Shown here: positions 8,202 to 16,487 of the stretch, one piece after another
How positions within the stretch are numbered: position 1 is the first letter of the stretch
Layout: each line of letters begins with the position of its first letter
Assembly (NCBI GenBank): GCA_964419935.1
Contig: CAYQQJ010000017.1
Coordinates: 1 to 64,000, forward strand
DNA length: 64,000 nt
Reading direction: 5' to 3'
Origin: CAYQQJ01 sp964419935
GTDB taxonomy: Bacteria > Pseudomonadota > Gammaproteobacteria > Pseudomonadales > Cellvibrionaceae
Made by a program: the position numbers and the translations under genes
Notes under the pieces: generated by a model
Database searches by the model: none
Told to the model about the DNA's origin: nothing
The model's input: the letters and a program-made list of their open reading frames with translations, nothing else

Positions 8202-9311
8202 ATGGCAGGCAACAGCTTCGGCAGACTCTTTACCGTAACCACCTTTGGCGAGAGCCACGGCCCGGCGCTTGGCGCTATTGTGGATGGCTGCCCGCCAGGG
8301 CTGGAGCTGAGCGAGGCAGACCTGCAACAGGATCTGGATCGCCGCAAGCCCGGCCAATCCCGCTATACCACCCAGCGGCGGGAAGCAGATCAGGTCCGGA
8401 TTCTCTCGGGTGTTTTCGAAGGCAAGACCACGGGAACGCCTATCGGCCTGTTGATCGAAAACACCGATCAACGCTCCAAGGATTACTCCAACATCAAGGA
8501 TCAGTTTCGCCCAGCACATGCGGACTACACCTATACGCAAAAGTACGGCGTCCGCGATTATCGCGGAGGCGGCCGCTCCTCTGCCCGGGAGACTGCCATG
8601 CGAGTGGCGGCCGGAGCCATCGCCAAAAAGCTCTTGCGCGAAAAGTGGGGGGTTGAGGTGCGCGGTTACTTGTCTCAGTTGGGGCCAATCAAGGCGGAAA
8701 AACTCGATTGGGACCAGGTGCATCAGAATCCTTTTTTCTGCCCCGACGCCGACAAGGTGGCGGAGATGGAAGCCTATATGCAGGCTCTGCACAAGGAGGG
8801 CAACTCCATCGGCGCAAAAATCAGCGTCATCGCCAGTGGCCTGCCCGCAGGTTGGGGCGAACCGGTCTTCGATCGCTTGGACGCGGATCTGGCCCACGGG
8901 CTGATGAGCATCAATGCGGTTAAAGGGGTGGAAATCGGCGCGGGCTTTGACAGCGTGGAGCAGAAGGGGACCGAGCACCGGGATGAGATCACTTCGGAAG
9001 GTTTTCAGTCTAACAATGCCGGCGGCATTCTCGGCGGTATTTCCACGGGGCAGGACGTGATCGCGCACATCGCCCTCAAACCGACGTCGAGTCTACGGCT
9101 TCCGGGTCGCAGCGTTGACGTCAACGGTAATCCGGTTGAAGTTGTGACCACCGGTCGGCATGATCCCTGTGTTGGCATTCGTGCAACACCCATTGCTGAA
9201 GCCATGATGGCGCTGGTGCTGATCGACCACGCGCTGCGCCAGCGCGGGCAGAATGGTGATGTGGTGTCGGGTGTGCCGGTTATTCGCGCTAATACCACTG
9301 ATCAAGAATAG
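8202..9311 (+). CDS. aroC: Chorismate synthase
   Basis: Final enzyme of the shikimate pathway: converts 5-enolpyruvylshikimate 3-phosphate to chorismate using reduced FMN. Its 369 residues carry the family signatures GESHGPALGAIVDGCPPG near the N-terminus, then RRREADQ-like TQRREADQVRILSG, RDYRGGGRSSARETA (phosphate and FMN binding), and RHDPCVGIRATPIAEA near the C-terminus. GCGAG upstream gives a modest ribosome site. Transcription probably ends at the hairpin at 9559-9581, after passing through a 108 bp inverted-repeat element. Confidence 0.98.
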   Translation: MAGNSFGRLFTVTTFGESHGPALGAIVDGCPPGLELSEADLQQDLDRRKPGQSRYTTQRREADQVRILSGVFEGKTTGTPIGLLIENTDQRSKDYSNIKDQFRPAHADYTYTQKYGVRDYRGGGRSSARETAMRVAAGAIAKKLLREKWGVEVRGYLSQLGPIKAEKLDWDQVHQNPFFCPDADKVAEMEAYMQALHKEGNSIGAKISVIASGLPAGWGEPVFDRLDADLAHGLMSINAVKGVEIGAGFDSVEQKGTEHRDEITSEGFQSNNAGGILGGISTGQDVIAHIALKPTSSLRLPGRSVDVNGNPVEVVTTGRHDPCVGIRATPIAEAMMALVLIDHALRQRGQNGDVVSGVPVIRANTTDQE

Positions 9312-9350
9312 TTCAATACGGCAGTGGCGTGGTGGTAGGGGCTTCGTTCC

Positions 9351-9458
9351 GTTTGTCATCAGGGATACACCTTTTGAAAACGCATAAACACGTCCCTGTG
9401 GCTCCCGCGCGGCGTCCCTGCCGCGAGGGTTTCAAAAGGCGTATCCCTGCTGACAAAC
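9351..9458 (+). repeat. 29-52-29 nested hairpin element, copy 1
   Basis: Outer arms at 9351-9379 and 9430-9458 pair over 29 bp with two mismatches; the left arm begins GTTTGTCATCAGGG and ends CCTTTTGAAA. The 50 nt core contains CACGTCCCTGTGGCTC and then an inner hairpin GCGGC-GTCCCT-GCCGC. Similarity to the copy at 25825-25932 extends outside the arms (about 9339-9502). It lies 39 bp after aroC. Confidence 0.85.
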
Positions 9459-9558
9459 TCTGTCAGTGCACTCGATAAAGGTCGCGTCTTCGGTACATAC
9501 GAATCCTGTGAACGTCGTGCTTTAACGAACCCATCTTAATCACCGCAAAAAATTAGTG

Positions 9559-9581
9559 ACCCGGCAATCGCCGGGTTTTTT
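9559..9581 (+). terminator. Intrinsic terminator downstream of aroC
   Basis: ACCCGGC (9559-9565), loop AATC, GCCGGGT (9570-9576), then a T run to 9581. A run of A residues on the left side (9547-9552) may let it act on the converging minus-strand outer-membrane protein gene as well. Confidence 0.85.
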
Positions 9582-9604
9582 ATGTGGAGTGCGTACAGCC
9601 CGAC

Positions 9605-10357
9605 TTAAAAATGTACGGATGCCGCCAGATAAGGTCCCGCGATGGTGAGATCCGCTTGCAGATCATCACTGTCGGTCACATCCAGGTTCATGCGACGGTA
9701 ACCCAGGTCGATACCAAAATCGAGCACCAGGCCGTCAGACATATAGCCGATTTTGGCATCCAGATCGGAGAAGCTGTCACCGCTGTAGCTGACGAAATTG
9801 CCGGCGGCTGCAATGTGCCATCCCGTGAGGGGCAGGTCTATACGTGCATTGCCGTATACCAATGGAATAACTTCTGACAGTTCGACGCGCTCGGAGACGG
9901 ATGCGCCGTCCTCCAGACTGGCCACTTCTACGTAACCATCAAATGAACGTGCCGTTAAACCGACGTCCAGCGTGACCCAGTTGTCGAGTAATTCGTAGTA
10001 CAGAGTGGCGTCGGTGTGCGTCATGTCCAGGTCAGTGTATACGTCGGTACCTTGTGTGAACGTTTGTTCGTCCAGCTGGAAATTTGTTGTGAGCGTAGCG
10101 TTGCCATCTACCTGCACGTCCGTATGAGCCAGGCGAATGTTCGGGATCAGAGGAACCGGATGTTCCAGGGCAACGTAAACGAACAGGTTGTCTGTATCGT
10201 CGAGGTTCAGCTCATCGAGATCTACGGATTCTGCACCAGCGTCGCCATCGTAGGATGTCATCCAGCTGCCGGCGCCGGCATAAAGGCCCAGAATGGTATC
10301 TGCGGAGGCGCCACCGGACAGGGCAGCTAGTGAGAGTGCGATCAAGGTTTTTTTCAT
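9605..10357 (-). CDS. Outer-membrane beta-barrel protein (TIGR04219-like)
   Basis: A 250-residue exported protein with a clean signal peptide (MKKTLIALSLAALSGGASA). The mature part consists of alternating hydrophobic and polar strands rich in Asp, Thr and Tyr and ends in phenylalanine (ASVHF), the usual outer-membrane insertion signal. The start IL/GLYAGAGSW and the conserved C-terminal strands resemble the TIGR04219 outer-membrane family; that assignment is from memory of the family and not searched. AGGAAGAG lies before the ATG on the minus strand. It follows the LysR gene on the same strand at 95 bp, so a promoter of its own is possible. The function is unknown. Confidence 0.82.
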   Translation of the reverse strand: MKKTLIALSLAALSGGASADTILGLYAGAGSWMTSYDGDAGAESVDLDELNLDDTDNLFVYVALEHPVPLIPNIRLAHTDVQVDGNATLTTNFQLDEQTFTQGTDVYTDLDMTHTDATLYYELLDNWVTLDVGLTARSFDGYVEVASLEDGASVSERVELSEVIPLVYGNARIDLPLTGWHIAAAGNFVSYSGDSFSDLDAKIGYMSDGLVLDFGIDLGYRRMNLDVTDSDDLQADLTIAGPYLAASVHF

Positions 10358-10452
10358 GGTCAGGCTCTTCCTGGAGTTGATGAGTGATTTGTTGAAGTGC
10401 TTGTCGGTTTACGCGTTGTTTTTCAATGGAATAGTTATAGCAGAAATGCGGC

Positions 10453-11346
10453 TTATTCGTCTGCGACAGCGGCATCAAAATGCTTTTCATCCATCAAAAG
10501 TGTATAAAAAGCCCGCGCAGCATTGCTGAGAGAACGTTTTTCATGGCTTACCACGCCCAGTTTTCGTACAAGTGCGGTGTCAGCGATATTCAGCCTGCTC
10601 AGCTGTGCGTCCACCAGTGACTCAGGTAAAACACTCCAGCCAAGCCCCACAGAAACCATCATCTTTATTGTTTCCAGATAGTTGGTTGTCATACTCAAGC
10701 GCAACGGTAGCTGCTTGCGGTCGAAGCAGGATTTTACCAGACGGCCGGTATAGGTTGTGAGGTCGGGGAGTATGGCAGGTTCGATGCTTAACTGCCGCAG
10801 GGTAGTGCGGTTGTCCGGAAAGTTGTGGCTTTTGCCGGAAACAAATACCAGTGGATCATTCCAAACGACCTCGAGTTTAAGGTTTTCCGGGGCCTTGGGT
10901 GCCAGTGTGACCACGCCCAGCTCGCAGTCCCCCCGCAACACCCGCTCGTGGGCCTTCTCCGAATCAAGGAAATCAAACTGCAGGTTGACGCGAGGGTAGC
11001 GCAACGCGAACTCGCGCAACAGTGGCGGCAGCCGATGCAAGCCCACGTGATGGCTGATGGCGACGCGCAGGTTGCCGATTATCTCGCCGGAAAGATCTGC
11101 AATGGCCCGCCGTGTTTCCTCCATCTCCGCCAGAATGTTCTGGGCGCGGGGCAGTAGTACTTGCCCCGCTTCGGTGAGTTGAATTGTGCGGCCGATGCGA
11201 TCAAACAACTGGTAGCCGAGCAGCGTCTCCAGGCCGGCAACGCGTTTGCTGATAGCCGGTTGTGTCAGATGAAGCTGCTGCGCCGCCAAGGAAAAGGAGC
11301 GCAATTCAGCCACTACTAAAAACGCTTTCAAAGATTCAGTATCCAT
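10453..11346 (-). CDS. LysR-family transcriptional regulator, divergent from leuC
   Basis: 297 residues starting MDTESLKAFLVV. The N-terminal winged helix-turn-helix (about residues 1-60: LRSFSLAAQQLHLTQPAISKRVAGLE) and the C-terminal effector-binding domain are complete. The ATG at 11346 is preferred: an upstream start at 11475 would add 43 residues not seen in LysR proteins and overlap leuC. Pseudomonas genomes carry a LysR gene at the same place, divergent from leuC. A palindromic LysR box lies between the two genes, so this protein most likely controls leuCD and itself. The co-inducer is unknown; a leucine-pathway intermediate would be a reasonable guess. Confidence 0.92.
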   Translation of the reverse strand: MDTESLKAFLVVAELRSFSLAAQQLHLTQPAISKRVAGLETLLGYQLFDRIGRTIQLTEAGQVLLPRAQNILAEMEETRRAIADLSGEIIGNLRVAISHHVGLHRLPPLLREFALRYPRVNLQFDFLDSEKAHERVLRGDCELGVVTLAPKAPENLKLEVVWNDPLVFVSGKSHNFPDNRTTLRQLSIEPAILPDLTTYTGRLVKSCFDRKQLPLRLSMTTNYLETIKMMVSVGLGWSVLPESLVDAQLSRLNIADTALVRKLGVVSHEKRSLSNAARAFYTLLMDEKHFDAAVADE

Positions 11347-11363
11347 AGAGAGGGATTTTATGT

Positions 11364-11378
11364 ATTCCTTATGGGAAT
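11364..11378. promoter_or_regulatory. LysR box between lysR and leuC
   Basis: Perfect palindrome ATTCC-TTATG-GGAAT, which contains the T-N11-A pattern typical of LysR recognition sites (T at 11365, A at 11377). Its centre is about 65 bases before the expected leuC transcription start, the usual place for LysR-type activation. Confidence 0.65.
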
Positions 11379-11400
11379 GCAATAGATAAAAATAATGAAT

Positions 11401-11429
11401 TTGAGTTATTCGTTGGGTCGCTCTAAAAT
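11401..11429 (+). promoter_or_regulatory. Sigma-70 promoter of leuCD
   Basis: TTGAGT (11401-11406), a 17 bp spacer, then TAAAAT (11424-11429). Four of six and five of six positions match the consensus. The ATG of leuC is 44 bp beyond the -10 element. Confidence 0.65.
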
Positions 11430-11473
11430 GGAGTCTTTCACCTACGCCGCAGCAACACTTTTGAGGTAGAACC

Positions 11474-12910
11474 ATGGCCGGTAAGACGCTTTACGATAAA
11501 TTGTGGGATGCCCACTTGGTGACAGAGCGCGATGACGGCTCTGCACTGATTTATATCGACCGACATATAGTCCATGAGGTGACTTCACCTCAGGCCTTTG
11601 AAGGCCTGCGTCTGGCCGGTCGCAAACCCTGGCGGGTTGACAGTATAGTGGCGACGCCGGATCACAACGTACCGACCACGGTCGTTGAACGCTCTTCCGG
11701 TGTGGAAGGTATTGCCGACCCCGTATCGCGCATTCAGGTGCAGACGCTGGACGACAACTGCGATGAGCTGGGTATTCTCGAATTCAAAATCAACGATCGT
11801 CGCCAGGGTATTGTGCATGTGATCGGGCCTGAATCCGGCGCCTGCTTGCCGGGCATGACCATTGTTTGCGGTGACTCCCACACCTCCACCAATGGCGCCT
11901 TGGGCGCACTGTCCATCGGCATTGGCACCAGTGAAGTGGAGCATGTGTTGGCGACCCAGTGTCTGGTCGCCAAAAAAATGAAAAACATGCTGGTGCGTGT
12001 GGACGGCGAGTTGGGCCCCGGCGTGACGCCCAAAGACGTGGTGTTGGCCATTATCGGCAAAATCGGCACCGCCGGCGGCACTGGCTACGCGATTGAGTTC
12101 GGCGGCGAGGTTTTTCGGGCCATGTCCATGGAAGGGCGTTTGACTGTGTGCAACATGGCAATCGAAGCGGGCGCGCGAGCCGGCATGGTGGCGGTAGACC
12201 AGACCACCCTCGATTATGTCAAAGGGCGCACCTTTGCTCCGACCGATGAACAGTGGGATGCTGCCGTCGCGGAATGGCAGCAATTGCATTCTGACGACGA
12301 TGCGCAGTTTGACCAGATTGTGGAGTTGCGCGGCGAAGATATCGAGCCCCAGGTTTCCTGGGGAACCTCGCCAGAAATGGTTGGCCCCATTGGCGGCCGC
12401 GTGCCTGATCCGGCACAGGAGACCGATCCGGTCAAACAGTCCGGCATTGCGCGAGCGCTGGAATATATGGGTTTGCAAGCCGGCCAAGCGATTGAAGATA
12501 TTCACCTGGACCGCGTGTTTATTGGTTCCTGTACCAACTCGCGCATCGAAGATTTGCGTGCAGCGGCTGCGGTAGTCAAAGGTCGCCGCAAGGCAGATTC
12601 GGTCAAGGAGGCGATCGTGGTGCCGGGCTCCGGCATCGTCAAAGCGCAGGCCGAACAGGAAGGTTTGCACCAGATATTTATCGACGCGGGACTGGAATGG
12701 CGGGAACCCGGCTGTTCCATGTGCTTGGCGATGAATGCGGACAAATTGGGGCAGGGGGAGCATTGCGCGTCCACCTCCAACCGCAACTTCGAAGGACGGC
12801 AGGGCTACGGCGGCAGAACGCACTTGGTGAGTCCCGCAATGGCCGCTGCAGCGGCAGTAGCAGGGCACTTTGTTGATGTGCGCAAAATGGTAGAGGAGAT
12901 GCCGGCATGA
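11474..12910 (+). CDS. leuC: 3-isopropylmalate dehydratase large subunit
   Basis: With LeuD it isomerises 2-isopropylmalate to 3-isopropylmalate in leucine synthesis. The 478-residue aconitase-type protein shows GDSHTSTNGALGALSIGIG, and the iron-sulfur cluster cysteines in FIGSCTNSR and GCSMCLAMN. GAGGTAG before the ATG is a fair ribosome site. It overlaps leuD by four bases (ATGA), so the two subunits are translationally coupled. Expression is probably driven from the promoter at 11401-11429 under the LysR box. Confidence 0.98.
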   Translation: MAGKTLYDKLWDAHLVTERDDGSALIYIDRHIVHEVTSPQAFEGLRLAGRKPWRVDSIVATPDHNVPTTVVERSSGVEGIADPVSRIQVQTLDDNCDELGILEFKINDRRQGIVHVIGPESGACLPGMTIVCGDSHTSTNGALGALSIGIGTSEVEHVLATQCLVAKKMKNMLVRVDGELGPGVTPKDVVLAIIGKIGTAGGTGYAIEFGGEVFRAMSMEGRLTVCNMAIEAGARAGMVAVDQTTLDYVKGRTFAPTDEQWDAAVAEWQQLHSDDDAQFDQIVELRGEDIEPQVSWGTSPEMVGPIGGRVPDPAQETDPVKQSGIARALEYMGLQAGQAIEDIHLDRVFIGSCTNSRIEDLRAAAAVVKGRRKADSVKEAIVVPGSGIVKAQAEQEGLHQIFIDAGLEWREPGCSMCLAMNADKLGQGEHCASTSNRNFEGRQGYGGRTHLVSPAMAAAAAVAGHFVDVRKMVEEMPA

Positions 12911-13554
12911 GAAAATTCACACAGGTAACCGGTGTTGTCGCGCCGATGGATCGCGCCAATGTGGACACGGACCTGATTATTCCCAAGCAGTTTCTGAAGT
13001 CCATCAAGCGCACCGGCTTCGGTCCCAATCTGTTCGATGAGCTTCGTTATCTGGACACCGGTGAGCCGGGGAAGGACAACAGTCAGCGGCCGTTGAACCC
13101 GGATTTCCCGCTTAATCAGTCACGCTATCAGGGTGCCAGTATATTGCTCGCACGCAAGAACTTTGGTTGTGGCTCGAGCCGCGAACACGCGCCCTGGGCA
13201 CTGGACGAATATGGCTTCCGCAGCATCATCGCGCCCAGTTTTGCGGATATCTTCTACAACAACTGCTTCAAGAACGGCGTATTGCCCATCGTGTTGGATG
13301 AGTCGATAGTCGAGCAATTATTTGCAGAGATGTACGCAGACGAGGGCTATCAACTGACCGTCGACCTGGCGAAACAGCAGGTGGTGACACCGAGTGGCGA
13401 AACCTACGCTTTCGAGGTGGATGATTTTCGTAAGCACTGTTTGCTGGAAGGCCTTGATGACATCAGTTTGACGCTGAAAGACGCTGATGCGATTCGCGCT
13501 TATGAGCAGCAGCGCCGACAGACGGCGCCTTGGTTGTTTCGTGAAGGCAGGTGA
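12907..13554 (+). CDS. leuD: 3-isopropylmalate dehydratase small subunit
   Basis: Swivelling-domain subunit that completes the LeuCD active site. 215 residues; signatures ANVDTDLIIPKQFLKSI, ILLARKNFGCGSSREHAPWAL and IIAPSFADIFYNNCFKNG are complete. It starts within the leuC stop (ATGA). A heptad array of GGGAAAA begins on its own stop codon, so the last codons and the TGA may have been touched by the repeat; the protein length is still normal. Confidence 0.98.
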   Translation: MRKFTQVTGVVAPMDRANVDTDLIIPKQFLKSIKRTGFGPNLFDELRYLDTGEPGKDNSQRPLNPDFPLNQSRYQGASILLARKNFGCGSSREHAPWALDEYGFRSIIAPSFADIFYNNCFKNGVLPIVLDESIVEQLFAEMYADEGYQLTVDLAKQQVVTPSGETYAFEVDDFRKHCLLEGLDDISLTLKDADAIRAYEQQRRQTAPWLFREGR

Positions 13555-13588
13555 AAGGGAAAAGGGAAAAGGGAAAAGGGAAAAGGGA
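13554..13588. repeat. Heptad array GGGAAAA at the leuD stop codon
   Basis: GGG triplets at 13557, 13564, 13571, 13578 and 13585 show a strict 7 bp period. The unit is the same as at 1-52. No reverse-complement partner array is seen before leuB, so this is a single arm. Confidence 0.85.
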
Positions 13589-13675
13589 GCGTAAGTTAAA
13601 GCTCAAGTTTCGAAGTTCGTGGCAATTTTTTTCATAACCAAACAGGTAAAGAAGGCAGCAGGTGGATACGCCACC

Positions 13676-13785
13676 GTGGTGATGCAGGGGGAGAGTTTCT
13701 AAAACCGTCACAAGAGGGACCTTGTGCCGGAGCCTACAGGGACGTATTTACGGCGTTTTTAGAAACTCTCACGCTGTAGCACCAC
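13676..13785 (-). repeat. 29-52-29 nested hairpin element, copy 2 (inverted)
   Basis: Arms at 13676-13704 (GTGGTGATGCAGG...) and 13757-13785 pair over 29 bp with about six mismatches, the inner 15 being perfect (GAGAGTTTCTAAAA). The 52 nt core reads on the minus strand: ACGCCGTAAATACG, TCCCTGTAGGCTC, then the inner hairpin CACAAG-GTCCCT-CTTGTG. The arm sequence is unrelated to those of the other copies. It occupies most of the leuD-leuB gap (13555-13879), in which no gene is seen. Confidence 0.8.
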
Positions 13786-13879
13786 ACCTGCTTACGAAGC
13801 GCTTAACGTCAGCACATAGCATTGCCTACCGTTGACTCGCCCGCTTTCGCGAACTTGAATAAACAAACGAGGATTAGTT

Positions 13880-14962
13880 TTGAGTAAACGTATAGTTGTT
13901 TTGCCGGGTGACGGCATTGGTCCGGAGATTGTCGACGAAGCTTTAAAAGTGCTGCGTGCGGCGGATGAGAAGTTTGGCCTGAACCTGGAGTTCGATCATG
14001 ACCTGATCGGCGGCAGTGCCATTGATGAATACGGTGTGCCGTTTGCAGATAGCACGCTGGCCAAATGCCGGGCTGCGGATGCGATTCTGATGGGTTCCGT
14101 CGGTGGGCCGAAGTGGGACAAGATTGACCCCGCGATTCGCCCCGAAAAAGGGTTACTCAAAATTCGCTACGAGCTGGGCTTGTACGCGAACCTGCGTCCC
14201 GCCATTCTTTATCCGCAGTTGGCGGCGGCGTCCAGCCTCAAGTCGGAAATCGTGGCCGGGCTGGATATTCTCATCGTGCGCGAGCTTACCGGCGGCATTT
14301 ATTTCGGTGAGCCTCGCGGCATTCGCATACTGGAAAACGGCGAGCGGCAGGGTTACAACACCTATGTCTACGCCGAGCACGAGATCGAGCGTATTGGTCG
14401 TACGGCATTCGAGATGGCACGCAAGCGCAATGGCAAGGTCTGCTCCGTGGACAAGGCCAACGTACTGGAAGCCACAGTGCTGTGGCGGGAAGTAATGGAG
14501 CGCCTGGCCCCGGAATATCCAGATGTCGAACTGTCACACATGTACGTGGACAATGCCGCTATGCAACTGGTGCGCGCCCCGAAACAGTTTGACGTGATAG
14601 TCACCGGCAACATGTTCGGCGATATTCTGTCGGACACCGCCGCCATGCTGACGGGCTCCATCGGTATGCTGCCCTCGGCGTCCCTCAACCAGCAGAGCCT
14701 GGGTCTGTACGAGCCGGTACATGGATCTGCACCGGATATTGCGGGGCAGGGTATCGCCAATCCACTGGCAACTATTCTGTCAGCGTCTATGATGTTGCGT
14801 TATTCACTAGATGAAAAAACGGCGGCCGACGCGATTGACAATGCCGTAGGCAAGGTGCTTGATAGAGGTTTGCGTTCCGCCGATATTTGCGCCGAGGGCG
14901 ACCGCAAGGTCGGTACCAAAGAGATGGGTGACGCGGTGGTGGCAGCGCTTATCGAGGCGTAG
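13880..14962 (+). CDS. leuB: 3-isopropylmalate dehydrogenase
   Basis: NAD-dependent oxidative decarboxylation of 3-isopropylmalate to 2-oxoisocaproate in leucine synthesis. 360 residues. VLPGDGIGPEI at the N-terminus, the substrate-binding RELTGGIYFGEPRG, and the metal-binding signature NMFGDILSDTAAMLTGSIG are all present. The start is TTG at 13880, supported by GAGGA at 13869-13873; no in-frame ATG exists near the conserved N-terminus. It is separated from leuCD by 325 bp filled with repeats, so it may need its own promoter. Confidence 0.97.
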   Translation: MSKRIVVLPGDGIGPEIVDEALKVLRAADEKFGLNLEFDHDLIGGSAIDEYGVPFADSTLAKCRAADAILMGSVGGPKWDKIDPAIRPEKGLLKIRYELGLYANLRPAILYPQLAAASSLKSEIVAGLDILIVRELTGGIYFGEPRGIRILENGERQGYNTYVYAEHEIERIGRTAFEMARKRNGKVCSVDKANVLEATVLWREVMERLAPEYPDVELSHMYVDNAAMQLVRAPKQFDVIVTGNMFGDILSDTAAMLTGSIGMLPSASLNQQSLGLYEPVHGSAPDIAGQGIANPLATILSASMMLRYSLDEKTAADAIDNAVGKVLDRGLRSADICAEGDRKVGTKEMGDAVVAALIEA

Positions 14963-15026
14963 TGCAGCGGTGAGCCAGCGCTATTAAAGCGCAAATTGCA
15001 AATGCATTCACTTCAAATGAGAGATT

Positions 15027-16139
15027 ATGAACATGCGAGTAGGTTTTGTAGGTTGGCGCGGCATGGTGGGTTCAGTGCTCATGGGCCGCATGCGGGAAGA
15101 AAACGATTTTGCCGGAATCGAGCCGGTATTTTTCACTACCTCCAACGTGGGCGGTCAGGGGCCGGACATCGGCAAAGATGTTCCCGCTCTGCAAGACGCC
15201 TACGACATCGACGCACTGAAACCCATGGACGCTATTATCTCCTGTCAGGGTGGCGATTACACCGGTGAGGTTTTCAAAAAACTGCGCAGCAGCGGCTGGA
15301 ATGGCTACTGGATTGACGCGGCGTCCAGTTTGCGAATGGACGATGACGCGGTGATTGTGCTGGACCCGGTCAACGACGATGTGATTCGCGCCGGGCTCAA
15401 CAGCGGCATCAAGAACTATATTGGCGGCAACTGCACCGTCAGCCTGATGCTGATGGGGCTGGGCGGCTTGTTCCGCGAAGGACTGATCGAGTGGATGACC
15501 GCCATGACCTACCAGGCCGCCAGTGGCTCCGGTGCACAGAACATGCGCGAACTCATCAGCCAAATGGGTTGTATCCACACCAGTGTGCAGGACAAACTGG
15601 CGGATCCCGCCAGCGCCATTCTGGATATCGATCGGCAAGTGGTGGAAACCATGCGCGGTGATTTGCCCACCAAATACTTCGGTGCCCCTTTGGCCGGCAG
15701 CTTGCTGCCCTATATTGACCGCCAGCTGGACAACGGCCAAAGCCGTGAAGAGTGGAAAGCCGAAGCGGAAACCAACAAAATTCTCGGGCGCAGCAACAAC
15801 CCGATTCCCATTGATGGCATCTGTGTACGCATCGGCGCCATGCGCTGTCACAGTCAGGCATTGACCATCAAACTGAAGAAAGATGTGCCAATGGCCGACA
15901 TCGAGAGCATTATTGCCAGCTCCAATGAATGGGCCAAAGTTATTCCCAACGATCGCGATGCCACACTGGCCGAGCTGACCCCAACCAAGGTCACTGGCAC
16001 TCTGTCAGTGCCAGTGGGCCGCCTGCGTAAGATGTCCATGGGGCCTCAGTACCTGAGCGCGTTTACCGTGGGTGACCAATTGTTGTGGGGTGCGGCCGAG
16101 CCTTTGCGCCGGATGCTGAACATTCTGAAAGAGTCTTAA
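15027..16139 (+). CDS. asd: Aspartate-semialdehyde dehydrogenase
   Basis: Reduces aspartyl phosphate to aspartate semialdehyde, the branch point to lysine/diaminopimelate, threonine and methionine. 370 residues of the proteobacterial class with VGFVGWRGMVGSVLM (nucleotide binding) and the catalytic cysteine in GGNCTVSLMLM. The substrate arginine region is near RVGAMRCHSQ-like RIGAMRCHSQALTIKL. A second in-frame ATG six bases in (15033) would give the same domain. A strong terminator follows at 16154-16193. Pseudomonas carries a second asd-like gene before fimV; none is present here. Confidence 0.97.
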   Translation: MNMRVGFVGWRGMVGSVLMGRMREENDFAGIEPVFFTTSNVGGQGPDIGKDVPALQDAYDIDALKPMDAIISCQGGDYTGEVFKKLRSSGWNGYWIDAASSLRMDDDAVIVLDPVNDDVIRAGLNSGIKNYIGGNCTVSLMLMGLGGLFREGLIEWMTAMTYQAASGSGAQNMRELISQMGCIHTSVQDKLADPASAILDIDRQVVETMRGDLPTKYFGAPLAGSLLPYIDRQLDNGQSREEWKAEAETNKILGRSNNPIPIDGICVRIGAMRCHSQALTIKLKKDVPMADIESIIASSNEWAKVIPNDRDATLAELTPTKVTGTLSVPVGRLRKMSMGPQYLSAFTVGDQLLWGAAEPLRRMLNILKES

Positions 16140-16153
16140 TCCCGCCTTTCCAT

Positions 16154-16193
16154 ACGCTCATTCTGGTGTTGTTGCCGGGATGAGCGTGTTTTT
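16154..16193 (+). terminator. Intrinsic terminator of asd
   Basis: ACGCTCATTCTGG and CCGGGATGAGCGT form a 13 bp stem with two G-U pairs around an 8 nt loop, followed by GTTTTT. Confidence 0.82.
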
Positions 16194-16487
16194 CCTGAGA
16201 ATCTTGTCCCTGAATCCTTCCCAATTGCTATAGTTGTGGTGCAAAATTCCCTGCTAAATTGTGCAGCACGTCCTAAAACTCCCCTAAAGTGACTGCCACT
16301 GATGTGCATGTGTTTGCTTAAAAGTTGAAAAAAAGCTATTTGTAATGAATACTTACAGCCATAACTGAAAGATTATTCGAGGTTTCCGGGCTTCGGTAAT
16401 TATTAAAGGAATCCGTCTGAGCACCTAGCTTACCTACTTGCCCTGTTGCGACAACGGAATCCACATGTCTATAACAAGGAAAATCTT
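16194..16487 (+). other. Long leader region upstream of fimV, no gene seen
   Basis: About 290 bp of relatively AT-rich DNA with no plausible gene on either strand. It should carry the fimV promoter, but no pair of -35 and -10 elements with good spacing stands out. AAGGA at 16476-16480 is the ribosome site of fimV. Confidence 0.5.

Noticed and set aside
11585..12868. A 427-codon open frame antisense to leuC
   Set aside because: Shadow of a GC-rich, strongly conserved gene; no protein-like family features.
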